DNA of 64,000 nt from an uncultured cyanobacterium. Lineage in GTDB: Bacteria > Cyanobacteriota > Cyanobacteriia > PCC-6307 > Cyanobiaceae. A model generated the notes under the pieces. It worked only from the letters and a program-made list of their open reading frames with translations, did not search any database and was not told the origin of the DNA. The translations under genes and the position numbers were made by a program. The stretch spans positions 49,001-113,000 of the forward strand of contig CAIZQU010000057.1 in the NCBI GenBank assembly GCA_903935205.1, read 5' to 3'. The number at the start of each line of letters is the position of its first letter. The stretch's first letter is position 1. Of the stretch, positions 7,979-16,828 are shown piece by piece.

Positions 7979-10582
7979 GTGACCACCACGGGTGCCCCAA
8001 CCCAGTCCCCCTACGGGAGCAATGCCTCAGCAGCTGACCCCGGCCTGATTCAGGCCAGCCCCCAGCGATCTGCCACGGTGGACACGCTCCAGGGCATGAA
8101 CTCCCCCCTGGCCGCAAGCGACAGCGGTGCGGACGGTGGTGTCAAGGGATTGATCCGCACGCTGAAGCGTCGCCAGGGCATCTTCTTCTTTACGTTTGCG
8201 GTGGTCACCGGGGCCCTGGCTGCCAACACTCTGCGCCAGCGGATTTTCAACCCCGTCTATGAAGGCGGCTTCCAGATCCAGATCACCAATCCTTTCGAAC
8301 AAGCTGCAGCCACCCTTGGCGCTGAAACCAAACTGGAGACCGTGGCTCGTGCCGCGCCCAAACCGGACGTGCCAAGTCTGATCGTGCTGATGCGCAGCCC
8401 CCTGCTGGTCAAGCCGGTGGCCGACAGGATGGGTGTGCCGATGAAGGACGTCATCGACAATCTTGGCGTGAGCCCTGTCGGCGATGTCGATCAGGTTCTT
8501 TACGTCACGCTTCGCTGGCGCGATCCGGCCAAAGGAAGACAAATATTGAATGAGCTCTCGAAGGACTACACCAAATTTTCCCAGAGTCAGCGGCAGGCAG
8601 CCCTCGATTCCGGCGTTGAATTTCTGAACCAGCAGGCTCCTGACATCAATAATCGCGTTGTGAAGTACGAAGCCGAGCTCAAAGCTTTCCGCGAAAAGTA
8701 TAACATGCTTGACCCTTCATCCCTCGCAGCTGGCATCATCGAAAAGCGCGACAATTTGGTCGCCCAGGTGATGGATTTGCAAATCAAGCAGAGCGAGCTC
8801 TACAGCAAACTCAAGTCTGCAGAGTCCGGCCGGTTGCAGTGGAATCCCAGCGGCACTCCTACCGTTGTTGAACAGATGGGCCGAACCGGCACCATCATTC
8901 CAAGCAAGCTGCAGGGCAACGTGGCTGGATCCGGCCAGCCGGTTCCTTCGAGTGAACTGTTCGAATTTGAGCGCCAGCTGGCCAACGCTAAGGCCGTCTA
9001 TCGCGATGACTCGCCGATTGTGCAGTCGATCAAGGCGCGGCGGGATCAACTCTTGCCACTTGTGCGCAAGCAGGCCACCGATTTGATCAGGGCCGAGCTC
9101 CTGGCAAATGAGTCCCAGCAAGATGAGCTCAATCGTCAGATTCTGTTGCTCAATGAGAACTTCCGCAACAGCCCCACCATGATGCGGCGCTACGAAGACT
9201 TGCAGGGGAAGCTGACCAGCGCACGCTCCAACTACAACGCCTATATCACTGCCCGCGATAATTACCGCCTCCAGCGCGCCCGTGCCACTTCCCCCTGGCA
9301 GGTGATCGCACCCGCTGAATTCGCTGACATACCGGTTGAACCCAATCTCAAGAGCAACCTGATGAGGGCTCTGATGCTCGGCCTGATGGCTGGCGTCGGT
9401 GCCGCCATCCTGAGGGAGCGAACAGATAACGTCTTCCACACTCCAATGGAGACAGAAAGGGATCTGGGTCTACCCGTTCTTGGCCTGATTCCCTATCTAC
9501 CGCTTGAGCCTGGGGTGGAGATATCCACCAGCATCAGCAAGATGAGCGCCAGTGAACGCTTTGCCATCAAGGAATCGCTGCGCAGTTTGTTTACCACATT
9601 TCGTTTGTTGCGGGCCGACCGTGATATTCGCCTGGTCGGTGTTACTTCTTCGACCCAGGGCGAAGGCAAATCCACTGCTGTCACCATTTTCGCCCGAACA
9701 CTTGCTGACCTTGGTCTCAAGGTGCTGGTTGTGGATGCCGACCTTCGCCTGCCGATGCAGACCCGCTATCTCGGTTTGGCCCAGGGCGATGGTTTTTCAT
9801 CCGTGCTGACCGACAACACCCGCGACCTGCGCTCCTTGATTCAGCCCATACAGGACAATCTCGATGTGCTGCCCGCGGGTCCTAAACCGCCCGATCCGGC
9901 CAAGCTCCTCAACTCCTCCAGGGCCCAGGAGGTCGTTAATGACATCAGAGATCTCGACGAATACGACATTGTGTTGTTCGATGCTCCCCCCTGCCTTATG
10001 CTCGCTGACCCGATACTTCTGGGCGAAAAACTCGACGGTATCCTCTTCCTTGTCGGTCTCGGCAAAGTCAGTCGCGAACTGGCGCCCCAGGCCTGCAGGC
10101 GCATCAAGGCCACCGGTGTTGATGTGCTGGGTCTGATCTGCAACCAGGTCAACTTCCCAAGCCGCTTGAACGATTATGGCTATGAATATGGCTATTACTA
10201 TCACTACGCTTACGCCACGGCCAGCACGCCCAGCCGCAACCCAAGCACCTACGGCAAATCTCTGGGCCGCTACGCCCAGGGCTTTGGCAATTACGTGAAA
10301 CGCTACCGCGACTCTTATCTGACTGATCGCTACATCCGCGATGGCAGCAATGCCGCGGTGCAGCGCTATCACGAGCAAGGGGTTTCCCAGGAACTCCGCA
10401 ATAACTCGGCCAAGGGCAATTCCAGTACAAACGGAAGCAAATCCACTCCGACCACCGTCAGTTCCAAACCCCAGACCAGATCCGGGCAGTCAAACAATTC
10501 AAACCGCTCAGACGATGACCATGAAGGCGAAGATAAGGGTGTGTGGAGCCGGATTATGAAAAGGCTACCTTTTAAGCGTTGA
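7979..10582 (+). CDS. Wzc-like polysaccharide co-polymerase with BY-kinase domain
   Basis: This inner-membrane protein controls chain length and export; its cytoplasmic kinase autophosphorylates on C-terminal tyrosines. From the GTG at 7979 (867 residues) there is an N-terminal Wzz-type domain with TM1 ('GIFFFTFAVVTGALAA', about residues 60-77), a long periplasmic coiled-coil region, TM2 ('ALMLGLMAGVGAAIL', about 460-475), then the kinase: Walker A 'STQGEGKST' (about 557-565), Walker A' 'VVDADLR' (about 583), Walker B 'IVLFDAPP' (about 664). A tyrosine cluster (8 Tyr in 13 residues at about 730-745) and a Ser/Asn-rich tail end the protein. An ATG at 8096 is an alternative start. A strong terminator follows. 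Confidence 0.93.
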   Translation: MTTTGAPTQSPYGSNASAADPGLIQASPQRSATVDTLQGMNSPLAASDSGADGGVKGLIRTLKRRQGIFFFTFAVVTGALAANTLRQRIFNPVYEGGFQIQITNPFEQAAATLGAETKLETVARAAPKPDVPSLIVLMRSPLLVKPVADRMGVPMKDVIDNLGVSPVGDVDQVLYVTLRWRDPAKGRQILNELSKDYTKFSQSQRQAALDSGVEFLNQQAPDINNRVVKYEAELKAFREKYNMLDPSSLAAGIIEKRDNLVAQVMDLQIKQSELYSKLKSAESGRLQWNPSGTPTVVEQMGRTGTIIPSKLQGNVAGSGQPVPSSELFEFERQLANAKAVYRDDSPIVQSIKARRDQLLPLVRKQATDLIRAELLANESQQDELNRQILLLNENFRNSPTMMRRYEDLQGKLTSARSNYNAYITARDNYRLQRARATSPWQVIAPAEFADIPVEPNLKSNLMRALMLGLMAGVGAAILRERTDNVFHTPMETERDLGLPVLGLIPYLPLEPGVEISTSISKMSASERFAIKESLRSLFTTFRLLRADRDIRLVGVTSSTQGEGKSTAVTIFARTLADLGLKVLVVDADLRLPMQTRYLGLAQGDGFSSVLTDNTRDLRSLIQPIQDNLDVLPAGPKPPDPAKLLNSSRAQEVVNDIRDLDEYDIVLFDAPPCLMLADPILLGEKLDGILFLVGLGKVSRELAPQACRRIKATGVDVLGLICNQVNFPSRLNDYGYEYGYYYHYAYATASTPSRNPSTYGKSLGRYAQGFGNYVKRYRDSYLTDRYIRDGSNAAVQRYHEQGVSQELRNNSAKGNSSTNGSKSTPTTVSSKPQTRSGQSNNSNRSDDDHEGEDKGVWSRIMKRLPFKR

Positions 10583-10621
10583 AACTGTCCCTCATCGGCC
10601 ACCGCTGAAGGCAGATCCAGG

Positions 10622-10648
10622 CTCTGGGTTTTACCCAGAGTTTTTTTT
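10622..10648 (+). terminator. Intrinsic terminator of the wzc-like gene
   Basis: CTCTGGGT (10622-10629) and ACCCAGAG (10633-10640) form a perfect 8-bp stem with a TTT loop, followed by eight T at 10641-10648. It lies 40 bases after the stop. The T-run overlaps the stop codon (TAA on the minus strand, 10647-10649) of the convergent phosphatase gene. Confidence 0.93.
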
Positions 10649-11171
10649 ATGCTTCCTTCAACACGGCTTCCAGCACATCGAGGTCGCCGTAGATCGGCAT
10701 GGCACGAGGGTGGCACAGTCGCACCGTGTCGAGAGCTTCAAGCAGATGGATCTTGCGTTCACGGGCGATCAGGCCTGCGGCGAGCAGCGGCGAACGCTCA
10801 ATTCCAGCCATGCAGTGCAGATAGGTTGGTGGTTGCGCCGCCAGGATTTCGGCAGCAAGGTCAAGGGCCTTGCGGAGTCGTTCCGGCCTGAGTTCCTCCT
10901 GACGCCGATGATCGGGAAGACTCACCCTTCCCTGCAGCCAGTGATCGGGTGGTGGGCAGATTTCTTCCTCTGAGTAACAACAGCTGAAGCGGCTCCGAAA
11001 GCCAGCCTCCTCAAGCTGCCGCCAATGGCTTTCGCTTCTAGGCATCGGTCCGATCGCCAGACGACCGCTGATCAGCCAGCTGTAGGAAAGTGCGGGGATC
11101 GGCGCTGGTTGTTGCTTTTGGTCCCCCCTGGCGGTGGCCTTGGGCTTGCGGAAGCGATCGAGCAAACTCAT
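10647..11171 (-). CDS. Dual-specificity protein phosphatase-like protein
   Basis: 174 residues. The CX5R active-site loop reads HCMAGIERSP (about residues 128-137), with the Cys, Gly and Arg needed for cysteine phosphatase chemistry. A general-acid Asp could come from 'SLPDHRRQEE' upstream. It lies convergent to the tyrosine kinase gene and 37 bases after the exosortase partner gene, so it is probably the last gene of the wbpM-exosortase operon. By context it may remove phosphate from the Wzc-like kinase, the job usually done by a low-molecular-weight phosphatase (Wzb), which I do not see in this window. That pairing is inference. Confidence 0.8.
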   Translation of the reverse strand: MSLLDRFRKPKATARGDQKQQPAPIPALSYSWLISGRLAIGPMPRSESHWRQLEEAGFRSRFSCCYSEEEICPPPDHWLQGRVSLPDHRRQEELRPERLRKALDLAAEILAAQPPTYLHCMAGIERSPLLAAGLIARERKIHLLEALDTVRLCHPRAMPIYGDLDVLEAVLKEA

Positions 11172-11208
11172 CCTTGAAGTCAGCGTCTACAAAGCCTACG
11201 CCTGCCGC

Positions 11209-11883
11209 TCAATGGCCGGCTGACCGTGGCGCCAGAGCCGGACGGATCCCCTCAAGAAGCTTCTGCCAGCGCTGCTCGTCGATTCCCCCAGCTCCCGCTC
11301 GACCGCCTTTGACGCTGATCAGCACGCACTCGTAGCGTCGGGGCAGTTGGAGGCCGAGCAGCGACCTGAGCCGATCGAGACGATCTGTGGGCAGTTGGTC
11401 GACCAGGGGCAGCAATTGGTCTGTGGTGACTCCGTACCCTCCCATGCCAGCTTTGCCGAGCACCAGACAGGTCTGTCGCATTGATGCGGCCTGGTTCAGA
11501 CCCTGGGCCGATTGGGGAGGTCCGGGCAGGAGTTGACGCTTCTGCAGACGAAGGGACGGATCAGAAGCAGCCAGGAGGCTTGCACTGAAGGACAAACGCT
11601 CGCGGACAATGCCACGGACCAGCCTCAGGGTTTGCCCCTCGCCGATGCCGTAGCCGAGACCCTCCGATGTCGCCCATTCGTAGCGGCGTCGGGATGGGAG
11701 CGAAGCCAACGGCTCAGCGGAGAAGCCATGGCTCTTGAGCTGCTGGCTCACAGCCCTGGCATTGATGGCTGATGCGCTGGGCCAGCGGGGCCAGATGATC
11801 GATTTGAGCGCCAGTAATACGGCGATGGTCGCTAACAGGGCGAAAAAGGATTGTCTGCCTGAGATCGAACGGCTGGCAACCAT
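11209..11883 (-). CDS. Cyanoexosortase A system-associated protein
   Basis: 224 residues with one N-terminal membrane segment ('FFALLATIAVLLALKSI', about residues 13-29) and an otherwise extracytoplasmic domain. It overlaps the exosortase stop in an ATGA, the arrangement expected for the small partner encoded next to cyanobacterial exosortases (I recall model TIGR04153). Segments such as 'CLVLGKAGMGGYGVTTDQLL' and 'RRYECVLISV' are probably its conserved core. The two Cys residues could pair in the periplasm. Role unknown; it may assist substrate handling by the exosortase. Assignment rests on position, length and topology more than on motifs. Confidence 0.7.
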   Translation of the reverse strand: MVASRSISGRQSFFALLATIAVLLALKSIIWPRWPSASAINARAVSQQLKSHGFSAEPLASLPSRRRYEWATSEGLGYGIGEGQTLRLVRGIVRERLSFSASLLAASDPSLRLQKRQLLPGPPQSAQGLNQAASMRQTCLVLGKAGMGGYGVTTDQLLPLVDQLPTDRLDRLRSLLGLQLPRRYECVLISVKGGRAGAGGIDEQRWQKLLEGIRPALAPRSAGH

Positions 11884-12821
11884 CAGTTGACCCCCTCGCC
11901 CTGGCCATCATTCCTGCCACCACCACCGTCAGCAGCAGGCAGGGGTGGTAATTCGCGTTCTAACAACCGCAGATAGAGGCTGCCGAAAGCAAACACTGCA
12001 ATGCCTGAAAATACCAAGGATCCGATGTCGTCGTGGAAAAAGCGGAACAGGGGCGTACCCTTACCTTGACCGTATGCAACACAAAGAGCGAGTACCGCAA
12101 TCCGAATCGTATTACTGGCCAGGCCGATCAGGGGCGCCGAAATCAAGAGACTGATCCTGCTTAAGCCGGAACGAATAGGAAAGGCAAGAAGGAAGATGAT
12201 GGATACGCCGATGACCTGGGCGATGGTATCAACACCATTGCAAGCCGGCAGCACCTCCACCCCACCAGTTGGCAACATAACGGTGCGATCGCGCACGACA
12301 TTATCGAAGCCAAGGGTGCTCAGCCAAAAACTGGTGAGCCGCGCGGTCAACACACTCATCGGTCGCTCTGGTATCAGCTTCATCAGCAGACCAAAGGCTG
12401 GGATCAGCAGCAGGCAGAGCAAGGAGTCGCGCAGGCGGCCAAGCTGTCGCAGCGGCGTGGAGAGCATCGCCAAAGCCAATCCAGCCAATGGGGCCAGGAT
12501 GTAGAGCATGCCGTCGGAATGGAGCACCATGGCGGTGCGAGCCATCACGACCAAGAGAAGGAGCGAGCCCAGGATCAGACCGATCAGACCCGGCCTGGGA
12601 TCCAGATCCTCGAGTTGATCTTCCATGCAGATCAAGGCACCACCCCAGACCAGCAAGGCGTAAACGGTGATGTGTTCGCTTTGGCTGGTCTGAAACACGC
12701 CAAGATTCTGTGTTGCCACGGCTGCGGCAAGGAGCAGCCACAGGTTGCGGGGCGTGGCCGGAGGAATGGATGGAATCCGGGCCCGGAGGCCAGGAGGTAA
12801 TCGGTCGAGCAGCTCATTCAT
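11883..12821 (-). CDS. Exosortase (cyanoexosortase, probably A-type)
   Basis: Exosortases are integral membrane transpeptidase-like proteins proposed to cut PEP-CTERM signals of exported proteins. The 312 residues have about eight hydrophobic helices. All three family signatures are present: 'LPACNGVDTI' with the catalytic Cys (about residue 187), 'ASNTIRIAVLAL' with the conserved Arg (about 238), and 'FFHDDIGSLVF' with the conserved His (about 265). The gene overlaps the upstream dehydratase gene by 4 bases (ATGA) and the partner gene by 1 base. Exosortases usually lie in exopolysaccharide loci, as here. No PEP-CTERM protein is visible in the window. Confidence 0.9.
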   Translation of the reverse strand: MNELLDRLPPGLRARIPSIPPATPRNLWLLLAAAVATQNLGVFQTSQSEHITVYALLVWGGALICMEDQLEDLDPRPGLIGLILGSLLLLVVMARTAMVLHSDGMLYILAPLAGLALAMLSTPLRQLGRLRDSLLCLLLIPAFGLLMKLIPERPMSVLTARLTSFWLSTLGFDNVVRDRTVMLPTGGVEVLPACNGVDTIAQVIGVSIIFLLAFPIRSGLSRISLLISAPLIGLASNTIRIAVLALCVAYGQGKGTPLFRFFHDDIGSLVFSGIAVFAFGSLYLRLLERELPPLPAADGGGGRNDGQGEGVN

Positions 12822-14746
12822 GGATTGGGAACACTCTCGCGCTGAAATTCGGGGACAAGCACCTGGAGGGCCTCCATCGTTGCGCCCTCATCCCAGGATT
12901 GGAGTGCGGATTCTAGATTGGCAACCAAAGGGGCCAGTTCTTCGAGGCTGCGACTGGGCTCGCGGGCCCGACGGATCAGGGGATGGTCCGTGGCCTGGTC
13001 CTGGGCGCTGATCAGCAGCTCTTCGTAGAGCTTCTCACCGGGGCGCAGGCCGGTGAAGCTAATGGCGATGTCGCCGTGGGGGTTGGCGGAATCCCTGACT
13101 CTCAATCCTGAGAGCTCGATCATCTGGCGAGCCAGATCTGCGATCCGCACCGGCTCTCCCATGTCAAGCAGAAACAGCTCCCCGCCTTTGGCCATTCCCG
13201 TGGCCTGAAGCACAAGCTGCACGGCTTCTGGGATGGTCATGAAGTAGCGAGTGATCGAAGGGTGGGTCACCGTGATTGGACCTCCCTTGGCGATCTGTTG
13301 ATGGAACAGGGGTATCACAGACCCCGAGGAACCGAGCACATTGCCAAAGCGCACCATCGACAAAATCGGACCTTTGCCACCCGACCTGGCAATCTGATCA
13401 GCGGCGGCCTGCACCAGAAGTTCGCACACCCTCTTGCTGGCCCCCATGGCATTGGTGGGTCGCACAGCCTTGTCGGTGGAGATCAGGGTGAGACGCTCGA
13501 CTGGTGTTTCGAGGGCGGCCTGAATGACCGCCTGGGTGGAGCGTAAATTATTGGAAACTCCAGCACACAGATTGGCTTCAACTAGCGGCACATGCTTGTA
13601 TGCCGCGGCATGAAAAACAGTGTGAACGCCATGGCAGCGAAACAGGTGGACCATCCTTTGCCTGTCACCGGCGTCACCCAGAATTGCCGTTAGCTGGACA
13701 TCGCCGCCGATACTTCTAAGCTCCTTATCAATGGAGTAAAGGCCATATTCGTTTCGATCCATGAGCAGCAGCTTGCGGGCGCCGAGCTTGATCACTTGCC
13801 GGCAGATTTCACTGCCGATTGATCCACCGGCTCCCGTCACCAGAACAATTTTGCCACGAACGCTGATATCGAGAAGGGCTGGATCAGGACGACTCGGCTC
13901 GCGGCCAAGGAGGTCTTCAATCGCCACGGGCTGGAGGTCGGTGACAATTTTGCGGCCGTCGGCCAGCTCGGTCAGGGAGGGAATCGAAAGCACCTCAAGA
14001 CCAAGCCGGGTGAGCTGGTCAACAAGGAGGCGCTTGCGCTGCCTGGGAAGGGAAGGCAGGGCCAGCAGCACCTTGCGAACCCCGTGATGGGAGATCAGGC
14101 GAGGCAGTTGAACGGGGCTGTTAATACGAAGATTCTGGAGGGTACGTCCGTGAAGGATGGTGTCGTCATCGAGAAAGCCGAGGATGCGAAAGCGTTGGTC
14201 ATTGCGCAACGCCTGAAACAGGCTCATGCCGGCATCTCCCGCTCCGTAGATCAGGGTGCAGTTGCGGTCCTGTGGTTCAATGGTGGGAAGATGGCGGCGA
14301 TCCAGATAGCTGACGAGAACATCTCGAAGCATGATGCGACTGGTAATAGCCGCCCCTGAAAACAACAACCAGTAAAGGATCCAGAATGAGCGCGGCGGCT
14401 GCGGACCACCGATCATGGTGCTGATCAGCAGAAGCATCAACGCCATCGCGATTGATCTTGGCAGCAAGCCATAGAGCGAATGGCTACCGGCATAGCGGGT
14501 CAATCCGCGATACCAGCCGGAGAGCAACAACACAGCCAGGCCGCTGAACACAGCCAGTGCCGGCAAATGTTGAAGTGGTGCCATGGCCAGAACCATGCTT
14601 TGCTTCTCTGGCAGCCGCAGGGCAAAAGCACCATAAAATGCCGCCAATATCAACAATCCATCAAAACCAACCAGGGCCAGCCTGCGGGTGATGATTGGAG
14701 CCGAAAAATGCAGAGAGCCGGGCAGACGCCGTTTCCCGATCGCCAT
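12818..14746 (-). CDS. WbpM/CapD-like nucleotide-sugar 4,6-dehydratase (membrane-anchored)
   Basis: Family members convert UDP-GlcNAc to a 4-keto-6-deoxy sugar, the entry to bacillosamine, QuiNAc and FucNAc. From the ATG at 14746, which has a GGAG 5 bases upstream, there are 642 residues: four N-terminal membrane helices (about 25-150), a first Rossmann domain with 'IYGAGDAGMSLF', then the catalytic SDR domain with 'VTGAGGSIGSEI'. The active site reads ISTDKA...MGASK, where Met replaces the usual Tyr, as in WbpM-type enzymes. 'FGNVLGSSGSVIPLF' and 'GLRPGEKLYEEL' are also typical. An upstream TTG at 14878 is possible but lacks a ribosome site. It starts the exosortase operon. Confidence 0.9.
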   Translation of the reverse strand: MAIGKRRLPGSLHFSAPIITRRLALVGFDGLLILAAFYGAFALRLPEKQSMVLAMAPLQHLPALAVFSGLAVLLLSGWYRGLTRYAGSHSLYGLLPRSIAMALMLLLISTMIGGPQPPRSFWILYWLLFSGAAITSRIMLRDVLVSYLDRRHLPTIEPQDRNCTLIYGAGDAGMSLFQALRNDQRFRILGFLDDDTILHGRTLQNLRINSPVQLPRLISHHGVRKVLLALPSLPRQRKRLLVDQLTRLGLEVLSIPSLTELADGRKIVTDLQPVAIEDLLGREPSRPDPALLDISVRGKIVLVTGAGGSIGSEICRQVIKLGARKLLLMDRNEYGLYSIDKELRSIGGDVQLTAILGDAGDRQRMVHLFRCHGVHTVFHAAAYKHVPLVEANLCAGVSNNLRSTQAVIQAALETPVERLTLISTDKAVRPTNAMGASKRVCELLVQAAADQIARSGGKGPILSMVRFGNVLGSSGSVIPLFHQQIAKGGPITVTHPSITRYFMTIPEAVQLVLQATGMAKGGELFLLDMGEPVRIADLARQMIELSGLRVRDSANPHGDIAISFTGLRPGEKLYEELLISAQDQATDHPLIRRAREPSRSLEELAPLVANLESALQSWDEGATMEALQVLVPEFQRESVPNP

Positions 14747-15248
14747 CAATCTCCGTGGGGAGACGGAATTGAGCCAGCTGATCTGCACGCGTCGATGGTG
14801 GTGTTGAGCCTTCTGAATGGTGCTCAGGGATAGAGGATCTGGGGCCTGGGGTGGTGGTGATGCAATAAAATCTTCCAAGGTTTTTTGTCGTGGAACAGCC
14901 AGGCGCAGCGCAGGTTCCCATCACGATTGGCCATGTCAGTCAAGCCATGCACTGGGTCAACGTTGCCTGGCTGACCGATCAAGCCTCAGAACTGCATCAG
15001 ATCAGCTTAAGGGAACCGGAGGGATCGCTTGCAGAGGTCGGCCGGAACGGCAACTGACAGCCAGGTAGACAGAAGGATGGAGACCGGCCGGTTCGCCAGG
15101 ACGGGATCAATGAGCAGGCATTGGTGAGTGATCGGTCTTCATCGAGACTGCCGAAGCGAGACACCGATTTGCATGGGTCTATGGGCTTAAATTTGCAAAA
15201 TGCGCATGAACATACTTAAGAGCACGATCTCCTTCACATCTTAGCCCA
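14747..15248. other. Intergenic region upstream of the wbpM-exosortase operon
   Basis: About 500 bases with no credible gene; the short reading frames here have no family features. It should hold the promoter of the minus-strand wbpM-exosortase operon and is AT-rich at 15180-15240. ATGGGCT at 15180-15186 and AGCCCAT at 15242-15248 form a widely spaced inverted repeat right after the stop of the next gene. I see no T-tract terminator, so read-through from the large operon is possible. Confidence 0.4.
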
Positions 15249-16163
15249 TCATTCTTGGGCGGCTGTTGCAAAGGGCAGCGCCACCCCTCTCTCCAGTCGC
15301 CAAGCCAGTAGCAGCACCAGCCCAGCCATCGTCAGCAGAGCCAGGGCCGAGCCGCTCTGACGGCTGGCGGCCAGCAGCGCCGTGGCGGCTCCGTAGACAA
15401 GGGCGACCCTGCGGTGGGACCAGCCCGCCCGTTGCAGCCGTTGGAACAGGTGCAGCCGATGGGCCTGGAAGATGGCCTGCCCTGCCCCCAGGCGGCGCAG
15501 CACACAGACCAGGGCATCGCCCAGCAGCGGCAGACCCAGCAGCAGCAGGGCGAAGGCCGCCGGGGGCGTCGGCTGCTGCAGCACCAGTCCCGCGAACACG
15601 GCCCCAAGCCAGGTGCTGCCCACATCGCCCATGAACACCCGGGCGGGATTCCAGTTCCACAGCAGAAAACCGGCCAGGGCGCCCGCCAGCAGCCACTGGC
15701 CGCAGGCGGCCATCACCACCAGGGCGCTGAGTCCGACCAGCCCATCGAGACCATCCATGAAATTGAAGAAATTGATCACGGCGGTGATCGCGATCAGTAC
15801 CACCGGCAGGCTCCAGAGCGGCAGGGGGGTGGCGGAGATCGCCAGCAGGGCCACCGCGGTGAGCATCTGGACGCCATAGCGGCTGGCGGCTGGCAGATCG
15901 AAGCGATCATCCAGCAAGCCCACCATGGCCAGGGGCATGCAGATCAGCGGGATCCAGGCGGCTCTGCCCTGCCCCAGCGCCAGGCTCAGGCCGCCGACCA
16001 CGAGCACGAAGCTCAGCCCACCGCCGCGGGGGGTGGCAATCCGATGGGAGCTGCGCTGGTTCGGTTGATCCAGCAGCCCTCGCCGCAACAGGGGCAACAG
16101 TCCCCAGAGCAGCAACCAGCTCAGTCCTGCGGCCAGGACGAAGCTCGCGGCGGCCAGCCCCAT
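15249..16163 (-). CDS. WecA/WbpL-like polyprenyl-phosphate N-acetylhexosamine-1-phosphate transferase
   Basis: This polytopic enzyme would place the first sugar phosphate on undecaprenyl phosphate and so start the repeat unit. The ATG at 16163 gives 304 residues with about ten membrane helices; GTG at 16232 is possible. The MraY/WecA signatures are in order: 'GLLDDRFDLP' (Asp pair), 'NFFNFMDGLDGL', 'FMGDVGSTWLG', and a His-containing loop 'QAHRLHLFQRL' as in WbpL. It is the last gene of the 24-kb minus-strand run. Peptidoglycan MraY is less likely because of the WbpL-like His loop and the locus. Confidence 0.9.
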   Translation of the reverse strand: MGLAAASFVLAAGLSWLLLWGLLPLLRRGLLDQPNQRSSHRIATPRGGGLSFVLVVGGLSLALGQGRAAWIPLICMPLAMVGLLDDRFDLPAASRYGVQMLTAVALLAISATPLPLWSLPVVLIAITAVINFFNFMDGLDGLVGLSALVVMAACGQWLLAGALAGFLLWNWNPARVFMGDVGSTWLGAVFAGLVLQQPTPPAAFALLLLGLPLLGDALVCVLRRLGAGQAIFQAHRLHLFQRLQRAGWSHRRVALVYGAATALLAASRQSGSALALLTMAGLVLLLAWRLERGVALPFATAAQE

Positions 16164-16249
16164 GGGAAGCGACCCATCCAGCGGAGGCAGGATGGGAAGG
16201 CTTCTGAACAGGGGATCGATCGGGGCAGGCACGGTCGGTGGGGCTGGGG

Positions 16250-16822
16250 TCAGGTGCAATGGGCAGGAGTGGGCCGCCCGGACCAGCCGGTGGCGCGCCA
16301 CAGCTGACTGCGCAACTGATCGCGCAGGGTCCGCCAGGGCTGTTCCCAGCGGTTGTCCCCGGTTGGCGCCACCTCCCCTTGCACCGTCCAGCCACGGCTG
16401 GCCAGGGTGATCCGGGCGATCGCCAGGGTTCGGCCCATGTGGGCCTCTCCCGTGACCAGGGTGACCTGACCTGGCGGCTTGAACCGCCTCAACCAGCCGG
16501 ACAGGGCTGTGATCTGCTCGACCGTGTCACACCCTGGCGTCAGCCGCACCAGTCCGGGGCCATCCTCCGGCAGCAGACCTCGCCTGGCCAGCTGGTCATC
16601 GTTCACGCGCTGGGAGCTGTCCCGGCCCTGAAACACCAACACCGAACCGGGGCGTTCCCGCCAGAGGCGAAGGGCCGTCTGGCTGCGCCAGGGGTCCTCC
16701 ACGAAGACCGCAATCACATCGTGCTCGCCTTGGCCCGCCGGACAGATCCAGGGCCAGACGCTCCAGCCCAGGGCTGGCACGATCAGCAGCGTCAGCAGGA
16801 CAGGGGATCGATGGCGTGCCAT
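16250..16822 (-). CDS. YdcF/ElyC-like DUF218 protein
   Basis: 190 residues with one N-terminal membrane segment ('VLLTLLIVPALGWSVWPWI') and the rest probably periplasmic. The DUF218 pattern is visible: 'VIAVFVEDPWRSQTALRLW' and 'QVTLVTGEAHMGRTLAIARI'. DUF218 proteins such as SanA, ElyC and YdcF affect the cell envelope or undecaprenyl-linked intermediates in enterobacteria, but their reaction is uncertain. It lies between a sugar epimerase gene and the initiating transferase gene, which fits a role near lipid-linked sugars. The residues are somewhat diverged from the classical family, so confidence is moderate. Confidence 0.65.
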   Translation of the reverse strand: MARHRSPVLLTLLIVPALGWSVWPWICPAGQGEHDVIAVFVEDPWRSQTALRLWRERPGSVLVFQGRDSSQRVNDDQLARRGLLPEDGPGLVRLTPGCDTVEQITALSGWLRRFKPPGQVTLVTGEAHMGRTLAIARITLASRGWTVQGEVAPTGDNRWEQPWRTLRDQLRSQLWRATGWSGRPTPAHCT

Positions 16823-16828
16823 CAGCGC

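Noticed and set aside
10622..10648. Terminator acting in both directions
   Set aside because: On the minus strand the hairpin is followed by CCTGGATC, not by T, so it only suits the rightward gene.
14817..15068. 83-codon + strand frame in the gap before the WecA-like gene
   Set aside because: No ribosome site or family feature; partly overlaps the 5' region of the wbpM-like gene.
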